The notes beneath the pieces were generated by a model. That model was not told where the DNA came from and did not search any database. It worked only from the letters and a program-made list of their open reading frames with translations. Positions 1-13,700 of a DNA stretch of 64,000 nucleotides are shown one piece after another. The position numbers and the translations under genes were made by a program. Source of the DNA: Cliona cf. orientalis (lineage: Eukaryota; Porifera; Demospongiae; Clionaida; Clionaidae); contig OZ005691.1 of the NCBI GenBank assembly GCA_963930775.1, positions 2,604,001 to 2,668,000 of the forward strand, given 5' to 3'. How positions within the stretch are numbered: position 1 is the stretch's first letter; every line of letters begins with the position of its first letter.

Positions 1-1580
1 ATGAGTGCGAAAAAAATAAAATAAATAGTGAAGGAAGTGCTTTCTTAACGCTTGGCACATGCGCACAAGTATTACAGTAGAGTCTGTCGGTTTAATTGTG
101 TGTCTGTGAGTTTGTCTGTTACCACTTCTACTGCCTGTGTAGGACATTTATGAACGTACCAGCCAATTTTGCACTAACCTCCAAAGAATTTCAACTAAAG
201 GGTATTTCTAAAAAAGCTTTCTCTCACGAGTTATAGCTAATTCTTCGTTTTCAGCATAGCCATTTTTCAGTTAATCCCACTACCGTAAACTCTCCTCCGT
301 ATACTACTTGTGGCAATGCCTATAACCATATATGGCTACAGGATACAGTTCATAGGCTATAGGGCAAACTCAGGAATGCAATCTGTGTTTGCCACGTGGC
401 AGTGCATGTCTAATAAAAGCCCACTATTCATCCTGTATCCTGAAGTGAGCCTGGGTTTGAGGCTAGATCATAGCTACGGTCTCACCTTTAATAAAATTGC
501 ACACATGTACTCACTATCCTGTCATAGCTTTGTAGTGCATGAGGCCAAACTTGCATGTATCGTACCCACGCGAAAGAGGGCCCACGGGCGGTGCACCTTA
601 CATTGGGCCAAGATTGGGGGATGGGCTGATATTCGAGGTATCAGTATCGCATTTACACCGTATACGTGAAAGAGCGCCCAGGCAAGTTACCCACGCTAGC
701 TTCATAACTTGAATAGTAGCAGCGGCTACTATTGATTTCAGGCTTATTCAAGCACGATTACCAATCCAGAGCAAGGGTGGCTGTGATACTTCACCGTGTG
801 TCATTGAGTGTAGCCGTATTACAGTCTATGCTAAGACCGCCTTAATTGGCTCTGGAATGCGGTTTTAGCAGCAGTACAGTAGTATATGGGCGACCGCATG
901 GTGGAATAATGCATGTACTAAAATTTTCGTAGCTACCTAGACATAAGAGATGTAAGCTACACACTTAAAACACACAGTGCAAAGGGATTATAGAACACCT
1001 GGGAGTACAAGATCATAGATTCTGGCCGGTCATTCGAGCAGAACAAGGCTAAACGCTCCTTAGGCGAGTCTGGCCGCCTCCAACTTCAGTTGAGTGTTCA
1101 ACATGCAGCAAACAGCCTCCAGCAGTTCATAGTTACAAATCTGGGAGCTAACTTTCAGGTAAGTATCTTGACAAATACTGGAGACATATCGTTGTCGCTA
1201 CCTCCAGAAACACCAGCTCAAATATCAGAAATAATTCAACAATTCTCATAAAAATAGCTTCATGTACAATACTGTAGTACTAACTAAACTGAACTGAGGC
1301 TAATAGATCTACCTTACTGCTAGTCTCTGTAACAGGTTTCAACTCCCTACCTATAACCGTTTGTTATTTATGAACTGATCTTCATAGCCATCTCCAATCA
1401 TTGCTCTGTTTCGGCGAAGTTCAAATGAGTGTTCAACCTGCAGCAAACGGTCCTGACTGCTTGATTAATTGGTCACATGAACATTACATCCCATAGATCA
1501 GTAGCCTGCCTTGGCTTCCGGTAAGTCCTTGCTCGTGTTCAGATATAGCTGCAGAAAATCTCAAAAAAGTGAATTTGTAG
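1..1580. other. No gene recognised
   Basis: Includes two copies of a short word GAGTGTTCAAC(A/C)TGCAGCAA at 1,090 and 1,426. No exon of paralogue A's expected Roc domain found. Confidence 0.35.
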
Positions 1581-1654
1581 CCGTGTCGACCAGTGGTGTG
1601 ACGTCATGCATAGGGCTTCAATCACTTATATATAGCTTACGCGAGGCATGCGCA

Positions 1655-2025
1655 AATAAATAATAGTTAGAGACCGAGTCCAAGGTCTCTACACCTTTTA
1701 AGAGACCTGAAGGCCCTGGTCTGTAGCATCCCGAGCGCAGCGAGGGTGCTACTAAGGGCCTGAGGGTCTCTTAAAAAGCATAGAGACCATTGGACGAGGT
1801 CTCTAACTGATTTAGAATATAGCAACTGACAGTGTAACCATGACATTTAGCCTGGGGACTAGGCTACTGTTGCACTGTGCATCTTTCTTTGCCCTTGGCA
1901 GCTCAATAATAGACCTACCTCTCTAAGACGTCTATAAGTGAATTGAGAGGTCTCTAAGTGAAATAATGGACCTCCAACTGACCAATCAGATTGCTGTATT
2001 TGTTACAACTATATTCTAATTATAT
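1655..2025 (+). mobile_element. Palindrome-core element (subfamily 1)
   Basis: AGTTAGAGACCGAGTCCAAG opens a palindrome of about 150 nt centred on the hairpin GCATCCCGAGCGCAGCGAGG, closing with GACGAGGTCTCTAACT. A unique tail ends ACCAATCAGATTGCTGTATT. Confidence 0.6.
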
Positions 2026-2184
2026 TCATAGACCACTCTACCTGACTGTGGCGCGCGCATACGTCAACCGCGGTTGATTGATGATAACATTCCACAGTAC
2101 CACTTAAGGAGGTCTTAGCGTAGACTGTTAAGTGGGCGTGGCTACGATCGCTAGCCATTTATTTGTGTTGAAATGTGGCATAAA

Positions 2185-2525
2185 TAATAGTTAGACACTG
2201 TTTAGGAGGTTTCTACGTGATTTAGAAGACCGAAGGGCTCTGTGTAGAATCCCGAGCGAAGCGAGGGTTCTACTGAGCCCTGAGGTCTTCTAAATCACGT
2301 AGAAACCGACTAAGCAGTGTCTAACATGTTTAGATCCTGGCAACAATGCCCAAAAGCTTGACACATAAACTGCTGCCTAGCAACAACCCTAACCATAGGC
2401 AGGAAAATTTACATGATTTTCTACAGAGCTTTACATGATTTTCTACAGAGCTTACATGATTTTCTATGAAGGATAGATACTTTGGTTTAACCAATCAGAT
2501 CACAGTATTTGTTACAAGTAGGATC
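2185..2525 (+). mobile_element. Palindrome-core element (subfamily 2)
   Basis: AGTTAGACACTGTTTAGGAG opens a palindrome with hairpin CCCGAGCGAAGCGAGGG, closing AAGCAGTGTCTAAC; a tail has three ACATGATTTTCTA repeats and ends CACAGTATTTGTTACAAG. Matches 37,135-37,422. Confidence 0.65.
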
Positions 2526-2529
2526 TAAA

Positions 2530-3690
2530 GTTTGCTAGGCTTAGTTTTACGGCTGTTTAGCACGTTACTTATCGATCTCACATAGACTATTCGAAGTTCA
2601 GTCCTCATAAACCAGCCATTTGAGCTGCATTTTCAAGGGCAGCTAGACATGGGCGCATATTCGAGTAAACACTAGACCTTGGCAGGAACTTGAGCCCAAA
2701 GTGGGGGGTGGGCCGATATTCCGTAGTGGGCCCTCTTTCGCGAGGATACGGTATATGGTTGTGTATCTTGAAGACAGAATTAGCTGTCTGCAGTCCTAGC
2801 AACCTGGCCAGTATTAGTGTTTTAATGAATAACAGCTCACACACATCAGCACAATTTAAATATTAAATAATCACCGCAAGAATACCCCAAAACGTCATGC
2901 ATCTTCACAAAACTACTATTCCATTTAACACCAATCTTGACTTGTGACTCACGTTGCACAATCTCAGCGTTATTAACAATCAACAGTATATGTAAGTAGT
3001 AGTTTTAATATGCTGAATTTGCGCCGAGCAATTTGCACTTTAGTGCTTTCATTTCCACAGGAATGCAGAATCTCCTACCTGATGCAGATGGCCAAGGCAT
3101 TTTATAATTGCTGATTACATACCTAGTTGAGCATGCACAACAATTAAGAATATTTCAAACAGAGCAGGAGCAGATCAAGAATTAATTGTCCAGATATTTC
3201 AGCTGCGCTTAACTATCATAATGATGTATGCTGTCACGCTTCAGGATGTATTTAATGTACACCATACACAGGCTGGCTAGTGCTGCAGCACCGTAGCTGG
3301 ACAAAGTGTAAGCACAAGGAAGTAATGGATGAAAGAAAGGTTCAGGGTGTGAAAGACAGAGATTATCAGTTATGTGTAGGGAAAAGGAGTGTAATGCTAA
3401 AAGAAGAAGCCATGAAAAGCTGCATGCTAGAAGCCAGGCAGCAAAGATTAGCGGGGTCCAATTTATGCAGAAGTCCAGTCTTCAAAGTTTCACAGTTCAA
3501 TTTCGTGGATGCATGCGACAATGCCTATTATACACTGTACAATCGTGCTTATTTCGTGGGTCTAATGTATTTTGGTACAAGCTTACCTATGTCCATGACA
3601 CAAGCACTTAATGCACATTTACAAACGATTTGTACCAGGCTCTTCCTTCCTTCCCCCTAAGAGCCCAGATTTTAATATCTAGAGTAATTA
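2530..3690. other. No gene recognised
   Basis: The 126-codon open frame at 3,280-3,660 has no recognisable domain and no splice context; not called. Confidence 0.3.
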
Positions 3691-3691
3691 A

Positions 3692-4440
3692 CCCTCGGCG
3701 CATGCGCGAGGGTTACGTTAGTCGTTCTGTGTGTCTGTCTGTCTGTCTGTCTGTCTGTTATCACGCTAGCTGCTACACACCTCGTTTGCGAGTCCAATTT
3801 GCGGTGTCGTAAGGTTCCTTACGGCGTTCCAAACCCATGATTTGTGTGGATTTCTCGGAAAACGCTTTGCTCGCCAGTTTTGGCGTCATTTGCCGATTCT
3901 AAGCTTCTTGACTTTGCCCGAGCTAGCGATAGCATGACTTAACGTATAAATAGGTTGTGCGCTATATACGGTATGTATGTCTATTAACCCTCAGCGCATG
4001 CGCGGTTGCATCAACAGTCCACTGTTTGACGATGGTTGAGATGACAGACTCAGTGGCTTCTTTTCAACTCTAAGACTTAGCTGCCAATCGCCATGTGTAT
4101 TCTTGTGGTACTCTTTGACTATCTGGCTTGTATGCATGCGTGGCATTACAGTGCTTGAACCCAAGTCTTCAAGTAAGTTGCGATAGCTACTGTTGGACAT
4201 GCAATATTGCTCAGTGTGCCAGCTTCAGTCTAGTGCCAAGTGTCAGTGTACGTGGAGTTCGATACAATATACCAGGGTTGTTACTGCTGTGAGCCGTTGA
4301 ACCTTGAATAACACTGCTGTGCATTAGCCTCGTCCCCAATCTTAGTAGTCTCACCCTGGCGGCCCACAGCTTGTCTGCATGCAACTGTTGAATCATGTAG
4401 CTAGCTAATTATGCCATGCAACGCGCCGAGGGTTTTGTGC
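3692..4440. repeat. Repeat with TTAACCCTCGGCGCATGCGC ends; (GTCT)n tract
   Basis: TTAACCCTCGGCGCATGCGC at 3,690 and TTAACCCTCAGCGCATGCGC at 3,985; GTTGCATC there is answered by ATGCAACGCGCCGAGGGTT near 4,415-4,435. Microsatellite GTCT at 3,734-3,760. Confidence 0.45.
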
Positions 4441-4651
4441 TCGAGAGAGCTCTAGTTACTGTAGTTATACTGCTTCTTAAGGATGAAGCATTGTGCAAAA
4501 GCCTCGGCGTATTGAACAAGATATATTGCAATCATGAAGGAGCTGAGAGGGGCTAGGTACCAGGCTAGTCATGAAGTCAAAACTTACGACCACAAGAATG
4601 TGCACTGAATACGTGGAAACTCTATCCAGATTTCTATTGGAGAGCACTTAC

Positions 4652-4753
4652 TCACAAGCAAGATGAAGTGGAGTTCGCCCACTGTTATCAGTACATCCAG
4701 CAGAACATCCCTGTACTCCTATGAGATACTTCATAGTCTCAAGCATGCCACCC
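4652..4753 (-). CDS. Paralogue A ankyrin exon (GGMLETMKYL ... TPLHLAC)
   Basis: 102-nt exon, acceptor TGTAG and donor GTAAGT, phase 2 to 2. One ankyrin repeat with GGMLETMKYLIGVQGC and RTPLHLAC. It lies 4.8 kb from the previous recognised exon, so other exons may be missing or decayed in between. Confidence 0.7.
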
Positions 4754-7700
4754 CTACATGGATAAAAATGTGGAAAAATTAATTTATTTGCACTGTCAAT
4801 GATGAATACATGTGTACATAACCATTAATTGGCCAGAAACCAAGCAAGACAGCTTCATGGCTGCACCAACTGCTCAAGTCAGACATCCTGCCAATACAGG
4901 CTGCATACTCAGCAAATTTAATTATGATCTGTGCACATGTTGTACAGTTTACATAACATTCACTTAGTGCTACAACCTTCACTCTCCATAATCCGTTTGT
5001 AGTACACAACAATGCTATGGCAACCACATGAGTGATGTCAAGTATAATATGATGTAACAGTACAAGTTATGTACATGTCACAACTCCAAGGAGCATTGGA
5101 GAGTCGATACATAATGTCAGCAAAGCAATAAGAAGTATATTATCAACTGAGTTGCATGGCTCTGTATAATGTGTCGCTCTAGCCAACTGTTGGTGATATC
5201 CAATGTTTTTGTACCGCCCCATCCAGATGGAAGCAGAACAGGCATTCCCATATTATACAACAAGTATAAAAACAATTGAAGAATGAAGTAGGGATGGCAG
5301 GATCAAAAAGTACACAAACAAGAGATAATCGCATCTACTATACATCCCTACACTTGCTTTTCTCGACTATTCTGCACCTATAATATGAATTATGGTTGAC
5401 TGATAATGTGGATTTAGCCTGTGGATTTGAATTTTGCCAGGTGCCAGTTACATGCCCTCTCCCCCTTTGGGGTCTATAAGCCCTTGGTACAATGTATACC
5501 ATGTCGCAATTATCGTGATGATTAATCAATGTTATTTTAGTGTGCATCCTTCATACAGTATAGGAAGTACAACCCTGTATTATTATTATGTCCTCAGTAG
5601 CAATTTTCTTTTTGCTGCTATCAGGTAATCAGGGGCGTGTCCAACAGGGGGCTCGAGCACCCTCCTAAGGTCTGGTACAACAGCCAACTTAGTAGCTGTG
5701 TGACAAGTATTGTTATTGATAAGCAACAACTGATAGCTAGACCAACAAAAAACTTACTGGACTCGCTCTAAATGGCAATTTCTCGTTGCTACTAGGCCCA
5801 AAACTGCTTCTTTGTCATCAAGCTATCTTCAAAAATACGTTAATGAGGGGCATAGTCAACATTTTGGGGCATGGCTAAAAATTTTTGCGCACGCTTTGCA
5901 CGCATTTGGCTAAGCACCTCCCTTCCTCAAATTCTGGACAAGCCCCTGTAATTATGAGTAATTATGATGTAACCTATGAGGAAGTCATGCAAAATTCAGG
6001 GCCTCAATAGAGCCTTTCTGAGATTTGAAATTCTATGAATACGTAGAGATCTTACGCGTGTATCCAGCGAATACCTTACAAGCAGTGTGTTGCCTTCTCT
6101 GACGAGTAGCCATGGCTCAACTTCACGCGTTCTCTTGGCTGATGTAATCCCGTGAATATGTATTATAGATAGCCTGCACTATACATATACCACGCATGAG
6201 CAGTGTGCAATCGGACCAATCTGAAGCTGTACTACGTGCTATCGAGTTCTTCTCTGTGACTGAAGTTTCGAAACTTGTCACTATCGAGGTCGAGAGCCAC
6301 TCTCAGACTCCCAATGTAGACTGTGCACCCTCTATAATGACGACCCTTACTATATACACCACTTTCACTATGCAGCTACTGAGGACATGGTCAAGTTTTC
6401 ATTCAAACATCTAATCATTAATAATTATTATATTATTACTAGTGGTGATGAAAATCATCTGTGCGGGGCGAGCCTTCGCCAAAGTCACAAGATTTCTTTG
6501 AAAGCACACAGGTATGCGTGCGCACATGGGGTTGGTACCCCAATAGCTAGGACTGAAAAGCTACCACAACAGTGAAAGCATCACAGATTGCTAGTATAAT
6601 AGCTATAGCTAGTCCAATAACGTTGATAGTCTACATGCCATGACCATGAGTCCAAGTACCTGTAGCCAGGCCCTGAGGGGATAAGCCTCCATGCAGTCAT
6701 CTTCATGCTTAGGAAAGTGGAGTCTACCAGTGATGTTAATCGTGGACCTGAGCCTTACCAGAGTGGTACAGCACTCATCTTTCCCAGTTTTATGCCTTGC
6801 CTACACTCAAGTTCAGTTGCCTCTCAGATCGATGGTGCAGTGCGAGCGTATGCGCATGCGCATGGCGACCATTACCTTACGCGTTCAAAATTTAACTCTC
6901 TCCTCACTGAAATGATCACCCCACAAACATACAATTATATATATATACATATAAAACCGCTTCCTGTACCTCGTGTATTCGGGGCTCGCTCAGGCTCGCC
7001 CCGAATGAACTGGAAATAATATATTATACCGTATAACAGGAAACTTCGAGGGAGAGAACTTTTGCGGATGAGTATAAAGGAAGTGAGCATTTCACAAAGA
7101 AAACTTTTGAGGAATGCTGAATCAATTGTATAGGTGAGTGTGATCTGCCTAAAATTTCAACAGGTGAATAGTATTAATATTCACCACTACATTCTGTATG
7201 AAGTCTGACTCTGTCAATAATAGCCTTGCTCCCAGATTCATTCCTAGCTTTTCAGTGATGCACACTGACAAGCTGGAGGGTCTGGTATAATAATGTATAC
7301 GCCATTATCTCATAATTAATTGATTTTGGCTACACTAGCAGCAGTGGCGGATCCAGGATTTCTAAAAGGGGGGTTCTGATATACTGTTGCGCGCAAAGCG
7401 CGCGCGAATTTTTAGAAGCCACGCCCACTTTGGGCCAAAACCACGCCCATTTCGCTCGTTCTGGAGACAAACTATCAGCCCTACCAGTCCAATCGATCTA
7501 TTTTCGAACGAATTTCTTCTAAAGCATTCTAAAGTGAGCTGTAGCAGCAGTTTTCTTAGTTCTGTAGCCAGAAGGGGGGGTTCCATTTAGCCTAACATCA
7601 GTATACTTCTTAGTGCTAATGCAGGCCAAAGGGGGGTTCCTGTGCACCCCTGGATCCCCCTCTGGATCCGCCACTGAGCAGGGTTTCATTTAGGGGGGGG

Positions 7701-10700
7701 GGGGCGGGGGGCGGGAGGGGTCATTCGCCCCCCCCCCCTTGGAAGCTGGCTGCCCCCCCTTGAGAGTAGCCACCATCCATACATGCACAAGTAAAAGATT
7801 AAACGGTGAAAGTGTCCAAAGTGGCAGTTTTGCTCATCTTTAAGCCATAAATTAGCTAAAGGTTCGCGCTATGCATGGTAGGAGACATATCCCATATCCT
7901 TGCAACATTCGACTTGAAATAGAGGGAACCAGTTGATATTACTGACAGACTTTCCCCATCTGAGTGCTCAGAAGCCACCAGAAACAGTCTCAGAGGTTGA
8001 AACATTAAAAAATTTTCCTGGGGGAGCATACCCCCAGACCCCCCTAATATAATGAAGTTAATGAGCACGTCATTCTTCAAGGATGGAAAAACATACCATA
8101 TAGTCTTTGCCCCCCCTTAACTCTGGAATTGTTGCGTTTGCCCCCCCCTTGACAAAAATTCTAAATGAAACCCTGACTAGCGCAGGGTCGTGGAGTCCCA
8201 GCCGTAAGAATCCTTAACTAGCACTCTACATCAGGTTTTATATACCTTACTCCAACAATTGGCTGAAAATTTCAGATAGGCTGGAGAATATGAAATGTCC
8301 TAGACCACGATATCGTTGGATGCCAGTGATCGCAATGCAAATAAACCACACCCAGGTGGCGGGGATTCTAAATAAAGCATGTTTGGACCCTGCGCAGAGT
8401 TGCGCTAGGATAGTCTCTATTCGAAAATTTTGGAAAATTTCAGCCAATTGTTGGAGTAATGTCTATAAAGCCTGACGTAGAAGTAGTCAAGGAGTTTTAT
8501 GGCTGGGACTCCATGCAGATAGAATGTTGAGGTCCAGCCAAGGTCTGTGAACCCAACCCCCAGACGCTCTTTTGAGCGATCTGAAAACAGACACTTTTGT
8601 CCGAGGTTTGATGAAATCGGACGTCGCCTTTGAGCGGCTCTAGCTCCAATGGTAGCAGAGGTACACATCTGGTTCTGATGTATGTTGGTGCTAGACCTAG
8701 GCCCTACCTGGTGAAGGCTTAGTCCAGACCACACCCCCTCTTGAACACCCACTAGAGCGTCTGAGCATTGCTGTCATCCGAAGATCAATCTCTTACTCTA
8801 CACTCATTGGTAAGAGTAGATCATAGACCAAAAATGCTAGTCATTTATCAAATACGATAAGCTCAAGTAGCCATACCAGCTGAATATACCGTATAGCACA
8901 AAATTTTCGCTGGATAAAAATTTCGCTCAATGCTCATGCTTTGTATTGGCACAAAAATTTCGCTGAATTTAATTTCGCCCACAGCGCGAGTTGCTCACCA
9001 GGAAGTAGTGGGTGGAGCTCTTGAATGAACACGCCACGTCCGAATATCTGGTACTGTATTCGCACGCGCGCAATCCTCAGCACGATCGATTTTCGGAGGT
9101 GTGGAAAAGCAATGGAGACACAAGAAATCGAGTGTTGCATTCGTGGCTACCACGTTTACCAAGATATTTGGGAGGCTGCTGTTGATGAAGAGCTAGTATG
9201 TCGGCCTGAGCGAACCCGAGGAGCAACGTGGAAGTAACAAGCTAGACAGCAGATTGAGAAAGATGAGGTTTGAATACCAGCTAATTGTCGATCATGAGGC
9301 ACTACTGCTAGTACAGCTTGGCAGCCACGTGTAAAAACCTGTGCATGTAAAAATTTCAGCGTGACAAAAATTTCACTGGGTAAAATAATTCGCCGAAAAA
9401 ATTTTCGCCCACGACGCGCCTGGGCGAAAAAGGCAAAAATTTTCTCCAGGCGAAAATTTCCGGCTATACGGTACAGACGTTAGCGACCTTGACCAACACG
9501 TACATGTACATGATTAGGGTTTTCATTATAGAGGGAGAACTTACAAACAAGCATGATGAAGTGGAGTTTGCCCAAAGTCATCAGTGCATCCAGTAGAATA
9601 ACCCTGTACCTCTATAAGATACTTCACCACCTCTAGGCGGCCATACCTGACAGTATGTGTGGGGAGGGAGGAGGAGGGAGAGGAAATAAATAAATCACAA
9701 TTATTGGCCAGGGCAAATTAGACACATCTGTAGATCTGGCTGGTATTAATTAGAGGTTGAGGGCAATCACAGTGTTCTCCCATTATGGCATAGCAGGTGG
9801 GTACAATAATTATTTGGGAGGAGTACATGTATGTGACCACATCACACAAGAAACTATATGGTACAGTAGATGATCATTATTTGGGAGGAGTTTGTGACCA
9901 CATCACACTTCAAAGATTAACTAGTGTTTGAATCCAGTGCTGAAAGTGCTTGGGAAAACATTACAATACAGATGAAATTAAAATTGATGCAAAATGGGTA
10001 ATCCTCTTTTACATTTAGTATCAGCAAACAATTACTCACAAACAAGCATAATGAAGTGGAGTTTGCTTCCAGTGATCAGTGCATTCAGTAGCACATCCTT
10101 GTACCTCTACGAGATACTTCACCAGCTCTAAGTGGCCACACCTGACAATACAAGAAAGGAAAGTGAGTGATTCAGAGCGACACAACTGTAATCCCTTCAC
10201 ATCATACAATTTTATTACATACAGTACTCGCTCGATTAGACGCTGCAGTTACTATTTATTTCATCGCCCAAGTTTGTGCGGCATTTATTCAAGAGCAGCA
10301 ACTATTCGAGAGAGGCATTTATTAATACCAGTAGCTGCCAGAGAGGCAATCCAGTCGATTGATACCACTGATCTAGGAGATTCTGGCCCCTTTGCTGATG
10401 TGTAGAAGGTTAAAACTTGTTCTAGACTGTTTATCGTGTACCTACTATCGAAAAAACGAGTCGCGAGGCATGTCCACGTGCTGGTGTTCTCGAATAGTAG
10501 GCATGGCGTGGCTACTATTTGAGAGCAGAGACTACTCCAGAGCGGCAAGTAATTGAAAGCAGCGTCTGATCAAGCAAATACGGTATGTTAATTCTGCTTG
10601 ATTATGTACATGTACTTAGTAACTGCAAAAGTGCCTATAAGCTGCATCTATAATGGTGGTTACTATTAACAGTAAACTACTTGCCTCTAAAATATGCTCC

Positions 10701-13700
10701 TGAAATAGACGTTTTTCGTCGCTACTCGGTTCTCAACAACCTTCTTTCAAGTTTGCCGGTCAGCCAGCTGCGAGATTGAGATAACGAGGGTCACGGTGGC
10801 TTCATTCGCAGGTCAGTCTTAGTCTCGCGTATGATCTATAGTACTGCAATCGCACACTTGGAATAATAGATTGGCGCTGGTTACTTGCAGCTACATAGGT
10901 CTCGAGAATCCCACCGATGCATACTCAAATAGTGTATGATGAAAGGAGACATCCTACCTAGCTACAATAAGACTACCTGGGATTAGAAGTAGCTATTCAA
11001 GCCTGGTACTGTGCGTTCGGGGTACCAGGTTTATGCCTCTATGGTGCTCTAGCCACTGAGCCAGTGTTTGGAGACAGCTGCAGTAACTATGTTAAATGTA
11101 TTCCCCCTCACAAGTCATGAATATGTCCCCACATGCCAGTATAGAGTCAAAACTACCCAACTCAATGGACTCGAGCACCAATACACTGAATTAGCGGTAT
11201 CTGCTTCCCTGTATTGTATTATTGTGGGAGTCGATATTAACAGGTGGATAGGTAGCTGGTTGAGAAAAAGGTAGTTCCATTTACAATGAATAGGCAAACC
11301 ATATCAGGTCACTGTGGTACGTACACGTAGTCTCATGCCCAGCCTCTTCTGGCTCCACGAGACTAGTCAGCTAGGTGGCTCTGATGAAAATTAATGACAA
11401 GAATTACCCTGAAAAAGAATAGTAACAAGTATAGAATAAAATTGAAGGATGAAGTAGGGATAATAGATAACTTATCACATCGCTATACATCCCTATGCTT
11501 GCCTTTCTCGATAATATCATGCACTTCTGATTCAGTATGTAAAGTGTTGCTATACTCTGATATTGACTATATATGCATGTGGGAGAAATCCAGCTTAGCC
11601 ATCAAAGAAGCAGTTTTGAGAAGTTAGATGTCTGCCAGAGAGTGGCAAGGCTAATGCTCAAACACAGCCAGCCAACGAGATCGGTAAGCTTGATTTTTTA
11701 GCCATTAATTTAATTACCACACCCACTTAATTAAAAAAAGGCCCAGCAGCCAAAAACTGATGCGGGTGGGCCTGAGAAACTAATATATTTTTTTGCCTGG
11801 CCTTATCCATTCCTCCATGTGCCTCAATAGCTGGCTACTCAAAAAGCGAATGTAGGGAGGGATGCATAGCAGGGGAGGCGGAACAGGGGGGGCTGGGGGG
11901 CAATTGCCCCCCCCTCCCCCCAAAGTTAAGATCAGTGGGCCTTGCCCCCCCAAACTGGATGGCTATAGTCAGACTATTATGATGCATGTACACTATATTT
12001 CTGGCAACTCACCTACATGTACTATCGTCAATTCAAGTTCGTACATTGAACCAAAATTCCAAATAATTATGTAATAGCCATGAAGGTGGACGTAACTAGC
12101 TAGCTACAAGCTCTGTATACTGAACTGTATTAAATATATGACATTTGTTATAACACTTGTGTGGGTGCCCGACTGCCCTCCCAAATTGATCTACCCTCTG
12201 CCGCCCCTGCATAGTGGTGTGATAAGTTATCCCGGGTATACAATTCTTGTTTGTGTACTTTCTGACCCTGCCATCCCTACTTTATCCTTCAATTTTATTC
12301 AATTATTTTTTATATGAACCCTTGACCATCTCCCCAGTAGCTGCACAGTGCAATGGTGCATGTGGTAAAAGGTCGTCAATAGAATGCGTACACATCGATC
12401 GATGATGGCCCTAGAAATCAAGTTTCGATGCTTCAATCACAGAGACAAACTCGACAGCACAGTATTCCTTCCGAACTTCAGGTTGGTCGTCCCTGCTGCA
12501 GTCTCGCGCGGGCCAGCCCCTTGTGACAATGATGCGTGCTATATATAGCGCAAGGCCATCCACAGCATTACGTAAGCCAAGAAAACACGTGAAGTTCAAC
12601 CAACAGTGCTTCTCAGAGAAAGTAGCACTCAGCTTATAATGTATTCGCTGGATACACGCGTAAGATACTCTACATATTTACTGATTTTCAAGTCCCAGAA
12701 AGGCTCCAGCGAGGCCCTAGATTTTTTAATAATTACACAATGTACCTCATAGGTTGCATCATAATTTCATCATAGATTACACCACAATTACCTCATAACC
12801 ACAGAAAAGTAAATTGCTTAGTAACTGGGGAGATAATGAACAGCTTAGAGACTACATCCCCGAGTCCCTTATAAGTATTGCACCGCGCTTACTGTACGCC
12901 GCCATAATTCGAACTTGGACACATTGACAAACTGCGCATGCTCCGTATATTGGGGCACACGGCTTGAGCCTGTTGACCCGGACGTGACCTCCATCTGCCA
13001 TGTGCTAGACTGAACAGGGAAATCCCCCTGAGTGCGAGCTCGCCAAAGAAAGCGAACTGAGAAAATCGCCATATCTCATCGATAGTCCACGATGTCTTCG
13101 AATTCTGGGTCCCAACACCCTGTCATGCGCGCTAAACATTTTGAAGCAGTATTCACAGCAATTAAATCATGAATTTCATCATAAATTCGTCATTTCAATT
13201 TCATCATCATTTCATCATTAGGCCAATCAAACTACATTGTTAGTTTCTCGTCCACCCGTTTTTATATTTCTATGCGGGTGGGCGGTCATTATTCATTATT
13301 CATTGTTCAATATTATGGCATTTTGAGGGTGTGGTTTCCTGGAACCGCCCAAATAATTAGCAAAAAAGAGGTGTGGCTGGTGTTTCAAGGCAATATTGAA
13401 GGCAGAAGCGGTAGGTAGAAACAGACGCGGGCGGTGACGAGAAACTAACAATCAAGTTTGTGTGGCCTTACTTTCGTCATCAATTACTCATCGCGCGGCC
13501 GAATTGTTTTTTGTGAATTGGGACTCGGAATGTAACTTGTAGGGATTTAGTGTTGCACCGGCACCATAGGCTGAAACACCTGGCACAGGCATCCGAGCTA
13601 GGTGGGGCCAGCCTCGTGCTTTGCAATTTGGCACGAGGCCGAGGCTAGGGTGGGGCAAGTTTGTATCAATACAAGTCGGATGGTGCTTAAATCCTTGTGT

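Noticed and set aside
310..669. 119-codon open frame near the left end
   Set aside because: No domain; part of its sequence recurs in altered form near 2,680-2,760, so it is more likely repeat-derived.
3280..3660. 126-codon open frame
   Set aside because: No recognisable domain, no neighbouring exon, and composition like the surroundings.
10285..10548. Short minus-strand frame near the 10.1-kb ankyrin exon
   Set aside because: It is not ankyrin-like and has no phase-2 splice sites; intron sequence.
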